Assembly (NCBI RefSeq): GCF_001713475.1
Contig: NZ_CP016499.1
Coordinates: 1,550,001 to 1,614,000 of the forward strand
Origin: Agrobacterium sp. RAC06
Lineage (GTDB): Bacteria; Pseudomonadota; Alphaproteobacteria; Rhizobiales; Rhizobiaceae
Direction: 5' to 3'
Length of the DNA stretch: 64,000 nucleotides
In this document: piece by piece, positions 8,826 to 15,816 of the stretch
Layout of the letters: each line of letters opens with the position of its first letter
Numbering within the stretch: position 1 is the stretch's first letter
Translations under genes and position numbers: made by a program
The notes under the pieces: generated by a model
Database searches by the model: none
What the model was told of the DNA's origin: nothing
Seen by the model: only the letters and a program-made list of their open reading frames with translations

Positions 8826-9860
8826 ATGTTGCGCCAGTTTCTTATCGCCGGATTGTCCGGTGCCGCATTGTCGATGATGGCGTCCGCCAGCTTCGCCGCA
8901 GACGTTACCCTCAAGCTTCACCAGATGTTGCCGCCACAGGCGACGATCCCTGCCAAGGTACTGCAGCCCTGGGCGGAAAAGATTCAGGCTGATTCCGGCG
9001 GCCGCATCGCCGTCGAGCTCTACCCGGCCATGCAGCTGGGCGGCAAGCCGGCTGACCTGGTGGATCAGGTCAAGGACGGCGTGGTCGATCTGACCTGGAC
9101 GCTGTTCGGCTACACGCCCGGCCGTTTCCCGAAGTCGGAAGCGTTTGAGCTTCCCTTCATGGTGACAACAGCGGAGGCCACCTCGGTCGCCTTCCAGGAG
9201 TATTATGAGAAGCACCTCAAGGACGAGCTGACCGACTATCACGTGCTGGCGGTCCATACCCATGGTCCGGGCCTCATCCACACCATCGCCTCCAAGCCGG
9301 TCGAAAAGCTCGAGGACATGCAGGGGCTGAAGCTGCGCGGCACCTCGAAGGTGATCAACCAGATGCTCGAAGCCATGGGCGCGTCTGCCATCGGCATGCC
9401 AGTCACGGCTGTTCCGGAAAGCCTGTCGAAGAGCGTCATCGACGGTTCGGTCGTTCCGTGGGAAGTGACCCCCGCAATCAAGATCGCCGAGCTCGCGCCG
9501 AACCATACCGGCTTCTCCGGTCCGAACGGACTTTACACCGGTACCTTCGTGTTCGCGATGAACAAGGACAGCTATGACGCGATGCCGGACGACCTGAAGA
9601 AGGTGATCGACGACAATTCCGGCAAGGAACTCGCCCGCCTCTTCGGCCAGGCCATGGACGCAGGCGACATCCGCGGCAAGGAAATTGCCGAGAAGAGCGG
9701 CAACAAGATCATCAACCTGGACGAGACCGAGACTGCACGCTGGAAAGCTGCGGGCGAGGCAGTGACCAAGGCGTGGATCGCCGAAATGGACGGCAAGGGT
9801 CTCGATGGCACGATGCTCTACAACGACGCCCTTTCGCTTATCCAGGCGAATACCCAATAA
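8826..9860 (+). CDS. dctP: TRAP transporter solute-binding protein (DctP family)
   Basis: Periplasmic binding protein of 344 residues with a signal peptide cut after ASASFA (residue 22). The DctP fold is shown by the ligand-binding region LEDMQGLKLRGTSKVINQML (about residues 155-180) with its conserved arginine, and by SVIDGSVVPWEV. The ATG at 8826 is chosen because it gives the signal peptide and follows GGAGGAAATC. DctP proteins capture organic acids for sodium-driven import; the ligand cannot be read from the sequence. A perfect hairpin follows, then dctQ and dctM. Confidence 0.9.
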   Translation: MLRQFLIAGLSGAALSMMASASFAADVTLKLHQMLPPQATIPAKVLQPWAEKIQADSGGRIAVELYPAMQLGGKPADLVDQVKDGVVDLTWTLFGYTPGRFPKSEAFELPFMVTTAEATSVAFQEYYEKHLKDELTDYHVLAVHTHGPGLIHTIASKPVEKLEDMQGLKLRGTSKVINQMLEAMGASAIGMPVTAVPESLSKSVIDGSVVPWEVTPAIKIAELAPNHTGFSGPNGLYTGTFVFAMNKDSYDAMPDDLKKVIDDNSGKELARLFGQAMDAGDIRGKEIAEKSGNKIINLDETETARWKAAGEAVTKAWIAEMDGKGLDGTMLYNDALSLIQANTQ

Positions 9861-9872
9861 CCTCCCCGCCTT

Positions 9873-9902
9873 GTCCGGGCGCTTGTCGGAAGGCGCCCGG
9901 AC
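9873..9902 (+). promoter_or_regulatory. Intra-operon stem-loop between dctP and dctQ
   Basis: Perfect 10-base arms (GTCCGGGCGC at 9873-9882 and GCGCCCGGAC at 9893-9902) with a 10-base loop and no U-run. Such GC-rich hairpins after a binding-protein gene commonly protect the upstream mRNA and give more binding protein than permease. The structure is seen; the function is inferred. Confidence 0.65.
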
Positions 9903-9932
9903 CCTTTGCACGGACTTTCAAAGGACTTTCTG

Positions 9933-10472
9933 ATGGCGACTGCCGTTTCCACCAGCTTCGAACGACTGGAGCGGGCTTGCCATAGCCTGGCCTCCGCCCT
10001 CGTTCTGTTCGGCGGCCTCTGTCTCGTGGTTGCCTGTGCGCTGACCGTCGCGTCGATCTTCGGCTCTGTCGCCATCCGCCCCCTGCCCGGTGAAATCGAA
10101 CTGGTCGAAGCGCTCTGCGGTCTCGCAGTCTTTGCCTTCCTGCCCTTTTGCCAGTTGAAGCGTGGCCATGTGGGCGTCGACATCCTGATTTCCGCCTTCG
10201 GACCGAAGGCGATGAACTGGACCCAGCTCATCGGCGACATCATCATCGCCGCGCTGATCGGGCTCGTTACCTGGCGCCATGCTATCGGCACCATGGACAA
10301 GTTCGGCAATGGCGAAACCACGCCGCTGCTTCTTCTGCCTGTCTGGTGGGGCTTTGCCATCGCGCTCGCCCTTCTTATCGCCAATCTCCTCGTCTGCCTG
10401 TATGTGATCGCTGCCGATATCCGCGACATCCGCCGCGGCAAGACGATCGTCGCTGCGATGGGAGCGCACTGA
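9933..10472 (+). CDS. dctQ: TRAP transporter small permease (DctQ family)
   Basis: A 179-residue inner-membrane protein with four predicted hydrophobic segments, the layout of the small TRAP subunit. The family-typical LPGEIELVEALCGLAVFAFL and FCQLKRGHVGVDIL stretches are present near residues 45-80. The start at 9933 is preferred to one at 9906 because AAGGA precedes it. Its stop overlaps the dctM start (TGATG), indicating translational coupling. Confidence 0.88.
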   Translation: MATAVSTSFERLERACHSLASALVLFGGLCLVVACALTVASIFGSVAIRPLPGEIELVEALCGLAVFAFLPFCQLKRGHVGVDILISAFGPKAMNWTQLIGDIIIAALIGLVTWRHAIGTMDKFGNGETTPLLLLPVWWGFAIALALLIANLLVCLYVIAADIRDIRRGKTIVAAMGAH

Positions 10473-11782
10473 TGAGCAGCATTGAAATCGGCCTCTGGTC
10501 TTTCCCCGTCCTCATTCTGCTGATTTTCCTGCGCGTGCCGATCGGCGCCGCCATGCTGGCGACCGGCGTCGTCGGCACCTATCTGGTGCTCGACCGCTGG
10601 ACGCCGATCATGGCGCAGATGAAGGTTCTGGCCTGGAACACGAACGCGAATTATTCGCTGTCGATCATCCCGCTCTTCCTGCTGATGGGTCAGTTCGCGG
10701 CCCGCGGTGGCATGAGCCAGGCCCTGTTCAACGCGGCTGCGGCCTTTGTCGGCCATCGCAAGGGCGGGGTTGCCATGGCGGCGATCGGTGCGTCTGCCGG
10801 CTTCGGCTCGATCTGCGGCTCGTCGCTCGCGACCGCTGCGACCATGGCGCAGGTGGCGCTTCCGGAACTGAAGCGCAACGGCTATGCAGGCGGGCTTGCA
10901 ACCGCGACGCTGGCCGCCGGCGGCACGCTCGGCATTCTCATCCCGCCGTCCGTGGTGCTGGTCATCTATGCAATCCTCGCCGAGCAGAACATCGCCAAGC
11001 TCTTCCTCGCCGCCTTCGTGCCGGGGATCATCGCCGCGATCTCCTATCTGGTCGTCATCGCCATCTATGTCCGACTGAAGCCGGAAAGTGCGGGCCAGGC
11101 GCCGCGCATTCCGTGGAAGGACCGCGTCCCGGCACTGATTGCCGTCTGGCCGGTCGTCGCAATCTTCTTTGCCGTCGTCGGCGGCATCTATCTCGGCTGG
11201 TTTACGCCGACACAGGCCGCCGCCGTGGGTGCCGTTGGTGCCGGCCTGGTCGCCTTTGCCAATGGCGGGCTCGACCGCACGTCGCTGATCGCCTGCTTCA
11301 AGGAGACGGCGGTTTCCACCGGCATGATCTTCTTCATCATTCTCGGCGCCTCGGTGTTCAACTCCTTCCTCGCCTTCTCCCGCCTGCCGCAGGTCGGCGC
11401 GGAATGGGTGACGGCGCAGGGCTTTGCGCCGATGACGGTACTGATCATCATTCTCCTGCTCTACATCATCTTCGGCTGCATCATGGATTCGCTCTCCATG
11501 ATCGTGCTCACCATCCCGATCTTCTTCCCGATCGTGACGGCGATGGATTTCGGCATGAGCCCGGAGCACTTCGCCATCTGGTTCGGCATCCTGGTGCTGA
11601 TGGTGGCCGAGATCGGCATGATCACGCCACCGGTGGGCTTAAATCTTTTCATCATCTCGGCGATGTCGCGCGACGTGCCGATCCGCGAGACCTACAAGGG
11701 GATCGTGCCATTCGTCGGGGCTGATATCTTCCGCATCGTGCTTCTGACGGCCTTTCCGATCATCTCGATCTTCCTGGTGTGA
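10472..11782 (+). CDS. dctM: TRAP transporter large permease (DctM family)
   Basis: A 436-residue, multi-spanning inner-membrane protein matching the DctM subunit that forms the transport channel with DctQ. Hallmarks include SIIPLFLLMGQFAARGGM near residue 55, the glycine-rich GASAGFGSICGSSLATAATM, and GTLGILIPPSVVLVIYA in the middle. Start 10472 overlaps the dctQ stop, so it is co-translated. Its last 23 bases overlap the convergent Ada-domain gene. Confidence 0.92.
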   Translation: MSSIEIGLWSFPVLILLIFLRVPIGAAMLATGVVGTYLVLDRWTPIMAQMKVLAWNTNANYSLSIIPLFLLMGQFAARGGMSQALFNAAAAFVGHRKGGVAMAAIGASAGFGSICGSSLATAATMAQVALPELKRNGYAGGLATATLAAGGTLGILIPPSVVLVIYAILAEQNIAKLFLAAFVPGIIAAISYLVVIAIYVRLKPESAGQAPRIPWKDRVPALIAVWPVVAIFFAVVGGIYLGWFTPTQAAAVGAVGAGLVAFANGGLDRTSLIACFKETAVSTGMIFFIILGASVFNSFLAFSRLPQVGAEWVTAQGFAPMTVLIIILLLYIIFGCIMDSLSMIVLTIPIFFPIVTAMDFGMSPEHFAIWFGILVLMVAEIGMITPPVGLNLFIISAMSRDVPIRETYKGIVPFVGADIFRIVLLTAFPIISIFLV

Positions 11783-12041
11783 GACGGCGGTCAACCGGCT
11801 CGGCCCAGGTTTCAGGCTTATCCGAACGGCAGCGCAAACAGGCACGGAAGCCGCCTTCACGGGCGGCTTCCCTCGTTTCGTAGAAGGTGACATTTTCCGG
11901 TCGCGCCGGACGCGAGGGGCAAGACGGTCGGCAGAAAATCCCGGTCGAAAGCACGCCATAGACGAAATGGCCGTCCATCGCGGCATCACGGGTGCGGACC
12001 GCCTGCCAGCGGGTATCATCTTCGGTCAAATCGGGGTTCAT
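11760..12041 (-). CDS. Stand-alone Ada metal-binding domain protein
   Basis: A 93-residue protein equal to only the N-terminal zinc domain of Ada. The four zinc cysteines appear as FCRPSC (about residues 37-42) and ACLRC (about residues 68-72), with the family's DGHFVYGVLSTGIFCRPSCP context. In full Ada this domain repairs methyl phosphotriesters in DNA by taking the methyl group on the first cysteine and then activates transcription. Here the AraC-type DNA-binding domain and the O6-methylguanine transferase domain are absent, and no neighbour supplies them. It may act as a lone repair or sensor domain, or be a remnant that stayed open. Its 3' end overlaps dctM on the other strand. Confidence 0.8.
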   Translation of the reverse strand: MNPDLTEDDTRWQAVRTRDAAMDGHFVYGVLSTGIFCRPSCPSRPARPENVTFYETREAAREGGFRACLRCRSDKPETWAEPVDRRLTPGRSR

Positions 12042-12156
12042 GCGGGGGCGTCCTCTCGGCTACCGGATCCAAGGATCGCGGGAGAAGACCGGAAGGGCCA
12101 CCCGTTTCCTGTGCCTCGCCGGAGATTTCCTGATGACGCTCACCGACAAAGCAGGC

Positions 12157-12260
12157 TAGAGCATCTCCGGTGATACGAGATCACCCGAGATGCTCTATCT
12201 ATTTGTTTTTACGCAGTCCGGACGCAAAACCGCTAACGCACTTTTGCTGGACGTGCTCTA
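12157..12260. repeat. RIME-like palindromic intergenic element
   Basis: A 104-base element bounded by TAGAGCA at the left and GCTCTA at the right. The left palindrome has 18-base arms (12157-12174 and 12180-12197) with one mismatch and a 5-base loop. A second imperfect palindrome follows (CCGGACGCAAAA and TTTTGCTGGAC, about 12219-12252). Size and two-palindrome layout resemble the Rhizobium-specific intergenic mosaic element RIME1 (about 108 bases); the assignment is from memory of that family, not a search. Confidence 0.7.
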
Positions 12261-12295
12261 TGTGTCAGCTCTTGCGCAACCTGATCCCGAGCCCC

Positions 12296-12946
12296 ATGGA
12301 AACCTCGCTCTATCTGCCGGTCAAAGTCTTTCTCGAACAGGCCGGCTATACCGTGAAGGGCGAGATCGGCGGCTGCGATATCGTGGGCCTCAGCGACGAG
12401 GACCCGCCCGTGGTGGTCGTCTGCGAGCTGAAGCTCAGCTTCAATCTCGAACTCATCCTGCAGGCAGTCGACCGGGCATCCGTCGCAGACGAGGTGTGGA
12501 TCGCGGGGCGCGTCTCGGCCAAGGGCAAGGGACGCGAGAGCGACAGACGCTACCGCGATCTTTGCCGCCGGCTCGGGATCGGCATGCTCGGCGTTGCCGA
12601 CAATGGCACGGTCAATGTCATCGTCGCTTCGGTCACGCCGATGCCGCGGACCAATCCGAAGCGGCGTTCGCGGCTGATGCGCGAACACCAGAAGCGAAAG
12701 GGCGATCCAGTCATCGGCGGCAGCACACGCACACCGCAAATGACCGCCTATCGCCAGCAGGCGCTCGCCTGCGCGGCGGCACTTGCCGCAAGTCCGCTGA
12801 AGGTGCGTGACATCAGGGCGAGCGTTCCCGAAGCGGGCAAGATCCTGCAGGCGAATGTCTATGGCTGGTTCGAACGGGTCGAGCGCGGCGTCTATGGCTT
12901 GACGCCTGCGGGACAAGAGGCGCTGGAGCGGTGGCAGAAGCCGTGA
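12296..12946 (+). CDS. DUF2161 family, predicted PD-(D/E)XK phosphodiesterase fold
   Basis: A 216-residue protein starting at METSLYLPVKVFLEQAGY. The N-terminal half looks like a PD-(D/E)XK nuclease core: GEIGGCDIVGL supplies the Asp, VVVVCELKLSF supplies the E-x-K motif, and a helix follows (ILQAVDRASVADEVWIA). The C-terminal third (about residues 145-215) resembles a winged helix (VRDIRASVPEAGKILQANVYGWFERVERG split across the turn). DUF2161 members are annotated as putative phosphodiesterases with unknown substrates. The larger frame from 12170 runs through the repeat element and is rejected as the start. Confidence 0.7.
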   Translation: METSLYLPVKVFLEQAGYTVKGEIGGCDIVGLSDEDPPVVVVCELKLSFNLELILQAVDRASVADEVWIAGRVSAKGKGRESDRRYRDLCRRLGIGMLGVADNGTVNVIVASVTPMPRTNPKRRSRLMREHQKRKGDPVIGGSTRTPQMTAYRQQALACAAALAASPLKVRDIRASVPEAGKILQANVYGWFERVERGVYGLTPAGQEALERWQKP

Positions 12947-12959
12947 CCACACGCCTGCC

Positions 12960-13430
12960 CTAGAGAAAGCCGATCCAGCGACCGGCGAGGACGGCCGACA
13001 GCCAGATTGCCAAAGAGAAGACAGCGCCGAGTTTCAGCAGAAGCGACGCCTCCTCTGCCACGATCATCTCGGCCCAGTCCCGGGAGAGATGAACGGAGAC
13101 GGCATTCGCGGTTCCGAGCCCGACGAGCAGGAGCTTGATCAGAAAGGCGGTATTGCCGGCATATTCGACCGGACGCACGGAAAAGAGAAGGGACCCCGTC
13201 AGCACCGCGCAGCCGAGCGCCACGGCTGCGATGCGGGAGAACAGTTCGGCGCTCTCGGCGAGCGGCAGGCTCTTGAACCGGCCGAGCAGACGCAGATCGA
13301 GGATCACGCTCGCCCCGATCAGCATGGCGAGCGACAGGATGTGTGCTGCATTGGCAACGATGTAGAGCACCGGCGACCGGATGAGCGCTTGCGCGACCAG
13401 CGACTCGCCGAGGATTGCCAGCCACTCCAT
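12960..13430 (-). CDS. Four-helix inner-membrane protein, function unknown
   Basis: A 156-residue hydrophobic protein with about four membrane segments (residues 20-45, 65-85, 95-112 and 130-150) and short loops. It resembles small DUF2214/DUF6644-type membrane proteins, but the family call is uncertain. Its start lies 4 bases after the stop of the next upstream minus-strand gene (13435-13809), so the two almost certainly form an operon. Confidence 0.7.
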   Translation of the reverse strand: MEWLAILGESLVAQALIRSPVLYIVANAAHILSLAMLIGASVILDLRLLGRFKSLPLAESAELFSRIAAVALGCAVLTGSLLFSVRPVEYAGNTAFLIKLLLVGLGTANAVSVHLSRDWAEMIVAEEASLLLKLGAVFSLAIWLSAVLAGRWIGFL

Positions 13431-13434
13431 GCCG

Positions 13435-13809
13435 TCAGTTTGTCACGATGCGACTGGGATAGATGTCGTAGTTCTTGCCCTCGACGATGACGCGCACGGC
13501 CTTCAGGCGCTTTTCATCCGGATCGAGCGAGCGGTTGCCGCGCACGGTGATCGCATCGCCGACCGTAGCGACACCCTCGACAAAGCCGGAACGCTGGGTC
13601 AGGTTCGGATTGCCGAGTTCGATGCGCCAGGGGCCTTCTGCCGTCTCCAGTTCGAGCGTCGGATGCGGCGGGGCAAAGGAGATCGCGGTGATCGTGCCGG
13701 TCAGGTCGATCTGGTCGGCCTCGGCCCATGACCAGCCGTGATGGGCCATGGCGGAGCCGGCAAAGAGTGCGGCGCCGGCCAGGCCCGCGAGGGAGAGTGC
13801 GCGGTTCAT
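13435..13809 (-). CDS. Small exported protein, DUF6152-like
   Basis: A 124-residue protein with a signal peptide ending AGSAMA. The mature part begins HHGWSWAEADQIDLTGTITA and contains an OB-like set of strands (GTITAISFAPPHPTLELET, GDAITVRGNRSL). This pattern matches small periplasmic DUF6152 proteins. The ATG at 13809 is preferred because GGAGAACGATC precedes it; the longer frame to 13878 has no ribosome site. It is translated just before the four-helix membrane protein, so the two may work together at the inner membrane. No catalytic motif was seen. Confidence 0.7.
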   Translation of the reverse strand: MNRALSLAGLAGAALFAGSAMAHHGWSWAEADQIDLTGTITAISFAPPHPTLELETAEGPWRIELGNPNLTQRSGFVEGVATVGDAITVRGNRSLDPDEKRLKAVRVIVEGKNYDIYPSRIVTN

Positions 13810-13911
13810 GATCGTTCTCCGGGTTGGGACACAACGTTTAAGAGAGAGTAATGCGCCCGACCGGCATTTCGACGTCACCTTTGCTTGATCGACGGGTGAG
13901 GTTTAGGCCGA

Positions 13912-13942
13912 GGACAAAAGGCGGCCCTTTCGGAACCGCCTT
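13912..13942 (-). terminator. Rho-independent-type terminator of the decayed sulfate-binding gene
   Basis: Seven-base arms (13918-13924 and 13936-13942) form a GC stem which, read on the minus strand, is followed by TTTTGTCC. It sits 26 bases after the stop of the sulfate-binding-protein remnant and looks like that gene's original terminator. Confidence 0.5.
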
Positions 13943-13967
13943 CCTGACCCTTGGGAGGAGACGGCCG

Positions 13968-14137
13968 TCAGAGGCGGTAGATCTGATCGAAGACACCGCC
14001 TTCGCCGAAATGCTGTGCTTGCGCCTTGGCCCAGTCGCCGAAGAGCGGATCGTCGATGGTGACGAGATCAAGCTTGGGCAGGTGGGGGCCGGAGCCTCGG
14101 CGACGAGGTCGGGGCGCGAGGGGCGGTAGACGTGCTC
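13968..14137 (-). pseudogene. C-terminal remnant of a sulfate ABC transporter binding protein
   Basis: The minus strand encodes [20 protein letters not shown] followed by [17 protein letters not shown] and a stop. This is the conserved C-terminus of periplasmic sulfate-binding proteins (Sbp/CysP), whose ends read like GGVFDQIY. Just upstream, in a different frame, [15 protein letters not shown] matches the preceding YRPRxP segment of the same family. The gene is therefore broken by a frameshift near 14085-14095 and lacks everything before the last 55 or so codons. The cys genes start about 2.3 kb to the right. Family assignment rests on motif recognition. Confidence 0.7.
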
Positions 14138-14306
14138 TCGAGAGATTTTCCTCCCCTTTCACCCCACCAGGCTGTCACAAAAGGGTGATGATGACAAAAA
14201 ATAATCGTTGTATGCCATAGTTAAATGACAGTGCATTTGCAGCCTAACCCGCTGTTTTTCCTCACCTCACCCTTCAAGTATCCTCCGTGATACCGGGTAC
14301 TCTCAC

Positions 14307-14322
14307 CGAACCAATCAGTTCG
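14307..14322. promoter_or_regulatory. Operator-like palindrome 1
   Basis: CGAAC at 14307-14311 and GTTCG at 14318-14322 flank six bases. A second copy of the same motif lies at 14376-14395, 69 bases downstream, and both precede the first of four small secreted-protein genes. The spacing is near an integral number of helical turns, as expected for paired operators. The binding protein is unknown. Confidence 0.4.
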
Positions 14323-14375
14323 ATTGTGCGCAAAGGGGTATTGATTTCTCCAGCGCCATACGCCAAATACATCTC

Positions 14376-14395
14376 ATCGAACCGAGCAGTTCGAT
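14376..14395. promoter_or_regulatory. Operator-like palindrome 2
   Basis: ATCGAAC at 14376-14382 and GTTCGAT at 14389-14395 are perfect 7-base arms around CGAGCA. The site is 28 bases upstream of the first small secreted-protein gene and repeats the motif at 14307-14322. Confidence 0.45.
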
Positions 14396-14423
14396 AAAGC
14401 AAGGCTCTAAAGGCTTACACACT

Positions 14424-14663
14424 ATGAAGACCATCGCAGCAGCACTCCTGACCACCATCGCAGCCGCTTCGGCCGCTTTCGCGATCGAGCCAGTCCCAGG
14501 CTCAATCACCTATGGCGGTGCGCAGCCAAGGCTCGAACAGGCACCCGCCGGTTCGAACTTCTTCCACACCTTCCATCTCAACGGCACGGAAGTCCATGAG
14601 ATCTACAAGGTGAATGCAGACCGGACCGTCTCCATCGTCTCCCGTTCCATGGCGAACGACTGA
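14424..14663 (+). CDS. Small secreted protein, tandem family, copy 1
   Basis: A 79-residue protein with a signal peptide (residues 1-20, ending SAAFA) and a mature part of about 59 residues. It shares EPVPGSITY, LEQAPAGSNFFHTF and EIYKVNADRTVSIVSR with the three following genes, but it is the most diverged copy and ends MAND instead of SNAS. There are no cysteines or membrane segments in the mature part. The family is not recognised. It follows two operator-like palindromes, and a small hairpin (14689-14703) lies between it and copy 2. Confidence 0.75.
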   Translation: MKTIAAALLTTIAAASAAFAIEPVPGSITYGGAQPRLEQAPAGSNFFHTFHLNGTEVHEIYKVNADRTVSIVSRSMAND

Positions 14664-14766
14664 CGGCACGCAAGACGATCCCCATCACGGGTAGATGCTA
14701 CCCATCAATACAATCTAGAGCTGAACGCCTGAGGCTAAGCTCAATTCAAGATAAGGAACTATCACC

Positions 14767-15015
14767 ATGAAGACCATCATCTCTGCCGCCCTCATCACCC
14801 TCGCAGCCGGCTCGGCCGCTTTCGCTTCCGTCCAGCCGATCCCGGGCTCGATCACCTATGACAACGCCAATGTTCAGCTCGAGAAGGCACCTGTTGGTTC
14901 GACCTTGTTCCACACCTTCTCCAACGGCGACGGCCGCGACGTTCGCGAAGTCTACAAGGTCAACGCCGACCAGACGGTAACCCTGGTCGATCGTCAGATC
15001 TCCAACGCTTCGTAA
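14767..15015 (+). CDS. Small secreted protein, tandem family, copy 2
   Basis: An 82-residue protein with a signal peptide ending SAAFA. The mature part starts SVQPIPGSITYDNANVQLEK, then APVGSTLFHTF, a short variable loop (SNGDGRDV), REVYKVNADQTVTLVDRQ and the terminal SNAS. It is followed by copies 3 and 4 with nearly the same sequence. AAGGAAC precedes the start. Composition and length suggest a small beta-rich periplasmic or secreted protein; no function can be assigned. Confidence 0.8.
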   Translation: MKTIISAALITLAAGSAAFASVQPIPGSITYDNANVQLEKAPVGSTLFHTFSNGDGRDVREVYKVNADQTVTLVDRQISNAS

Positions 15016-15129
15016 TCGAAGCGTTCAACCCAACACGCCTCCCAAGACGTGAAGACCTCCAGCGGCAGGCTCGACCCTCTCCACCGCCCCGAGCCGCCGC
15101 CCACAAAACGCTACACAAGGAATACGACC

Positions 15130-15378
15130 ATGAAGACCATCATCTCTGCAGCCCTCATCGCCCTCGCTGCCGGCACCTCCGCTTTCGCCTCCGTCCAGCC
15201 GATCCCGGGCTCGATCACTTATGACAATGCCAATGTTCAGCTGGAAAAGGCCCCGGCCGGTTCGACCTTCTTCCACAACTTCACTGACGGCAGCGGCCAT
15301 GACGTCAGCGAAGTCTACAAGGTCAATGCCGACAAGTCGGTGACCCTCGTTAACCGCCAGATCTCCAACGCTTCGTAA
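15130..15378 (+). CDS. Small secreted protein, tandem family, copy 3
   Basis: An 82-residue paralogue. The signal peptide ends TSAFA and the first 41 residues are identical to copy 4. Differences lie in APAGSTFFHNF, the loop TDGSGHDV and VTLVNRQ. The ATG at 15130 follows ACAAGGAATACGACC. The longer frame beginning at 15049 runs through the repeated spacer and is rejected. Confidence 0.8.
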   Translation: MKTIISAALIALAAGTSAFASVQPIPGSITYDNANVQLEKAPAGSTFFHNFTDGSGHDVSEVYKVNADKSVTLVNRQISNAS

Positions 15379-15476
15379 TCAGCGTCTCCCAGGACGCAAA
15401 ACCCTTCGGCGGCAGGCTCGGCCCCTCCCCTCTGGCACTGAGCCGCCGCCAACCCAACGCACAAAGGAATATAACC

Positions 15477-15725
15477 ATGAAGACCATCATCTCTGCAGCC
15501 CTCATCGCCCTCGCTGCCGGCACCTCCGCTTTCGCCTCCGTCCAGCCGATCCCGGGCTCGATCACCTATGACAACGCCAATGTTCAGCTGGAAAAGGCAC
15601 CTGTTGGTTCGACCTTCTTCCACACCTTCTCAGACGGCAGTGGTCGTGACGTGAACGAAGTCTATAAGGTCAATGCCGACCAGACGGTGACCCTCGTCAC
15701 CCGCACAGTTTCCAACGCTTCCTGA
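15477..15725 (+). CDS. Small secreted protein, tandem family, copy 4
   Basis: An 82-residue paralogue and last of the array, with the same AAAGGAATATAACC ribosome site as copy 3. Its mature part combines features of copies 2 and 3 (APVGSTFFHTF as in copy 2, DGSGRDV loop) and ends VTLVTRTVSNAS. A strong terminator follows at 15743, so the array probably ends as one transcript here. Confidence 0.8.
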   Translation: MKTIISAALIALAAGTSAFASVQPIPGSITYDNANVQLEKAPVGSTFFHTFSDGSGRDVNEVYKVNADQTVTLVTRTVSNAS

Positions 15726-15742
15726 TTCCAGGGTGCGTGGTG

Positions 15743-15775
15743 GGCCTCGGGGCATCAGTCCCGGGGCCTTTTTTT
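15743..15775 (+). terminator. Rho-independent terminator after the small-protein array
   Basis: GGCCTCGGG (15743-15751) pairs with CCCGGGGCC (15760-15768, one G-T pair) and is followed by seven T residues. It lies 18 bases after the copy 4 stop. Confidence 0.85.
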
Positions 15776-15816
15776 GCGTTTATAGGGATGGCGTGAAGGG
15801 CCTTCGGCAGTTCCGG

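Larger units (their letters stand above)
14767..15725 (+). repeat. Tandem cassette duplication of about 350 bases
   Basis: Copies 2 to 4 begin at 14767, 15130 and 15477, a period of 363 and 347 bases. The spacers before copies 3 and 4 are also related: both contain an AGACGT/AGGACGC stretch, GGCGGCAGGCTCG-like sequence, GAGCCGCCGCC and AAGGAATA just before the start. Gene and spacer therefore duplicated together. Confidence 0.8.

Noticed and set aside
9818..11569. 583-codon minus-strand frame opposite dctQM
   Set aside because: Very His/Arg/Asp rich and without a ribosome site, while dctQ and dctM are unambiguous on the other strand.
837..12260. CRISPR array from repeated GC-rich motifs
   Set aside because: The repeats are dispersed palindromes, not regularly spaced direct repeats with unique spacers, and no cas genes are present.
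14767..15725. Treating the ~350-base tandem period as a CRISPR-like or retron-like array
   Set aside because: Each unit encodes a complete protein with a signal peptide and ribosome site, so gene duplication explains it.
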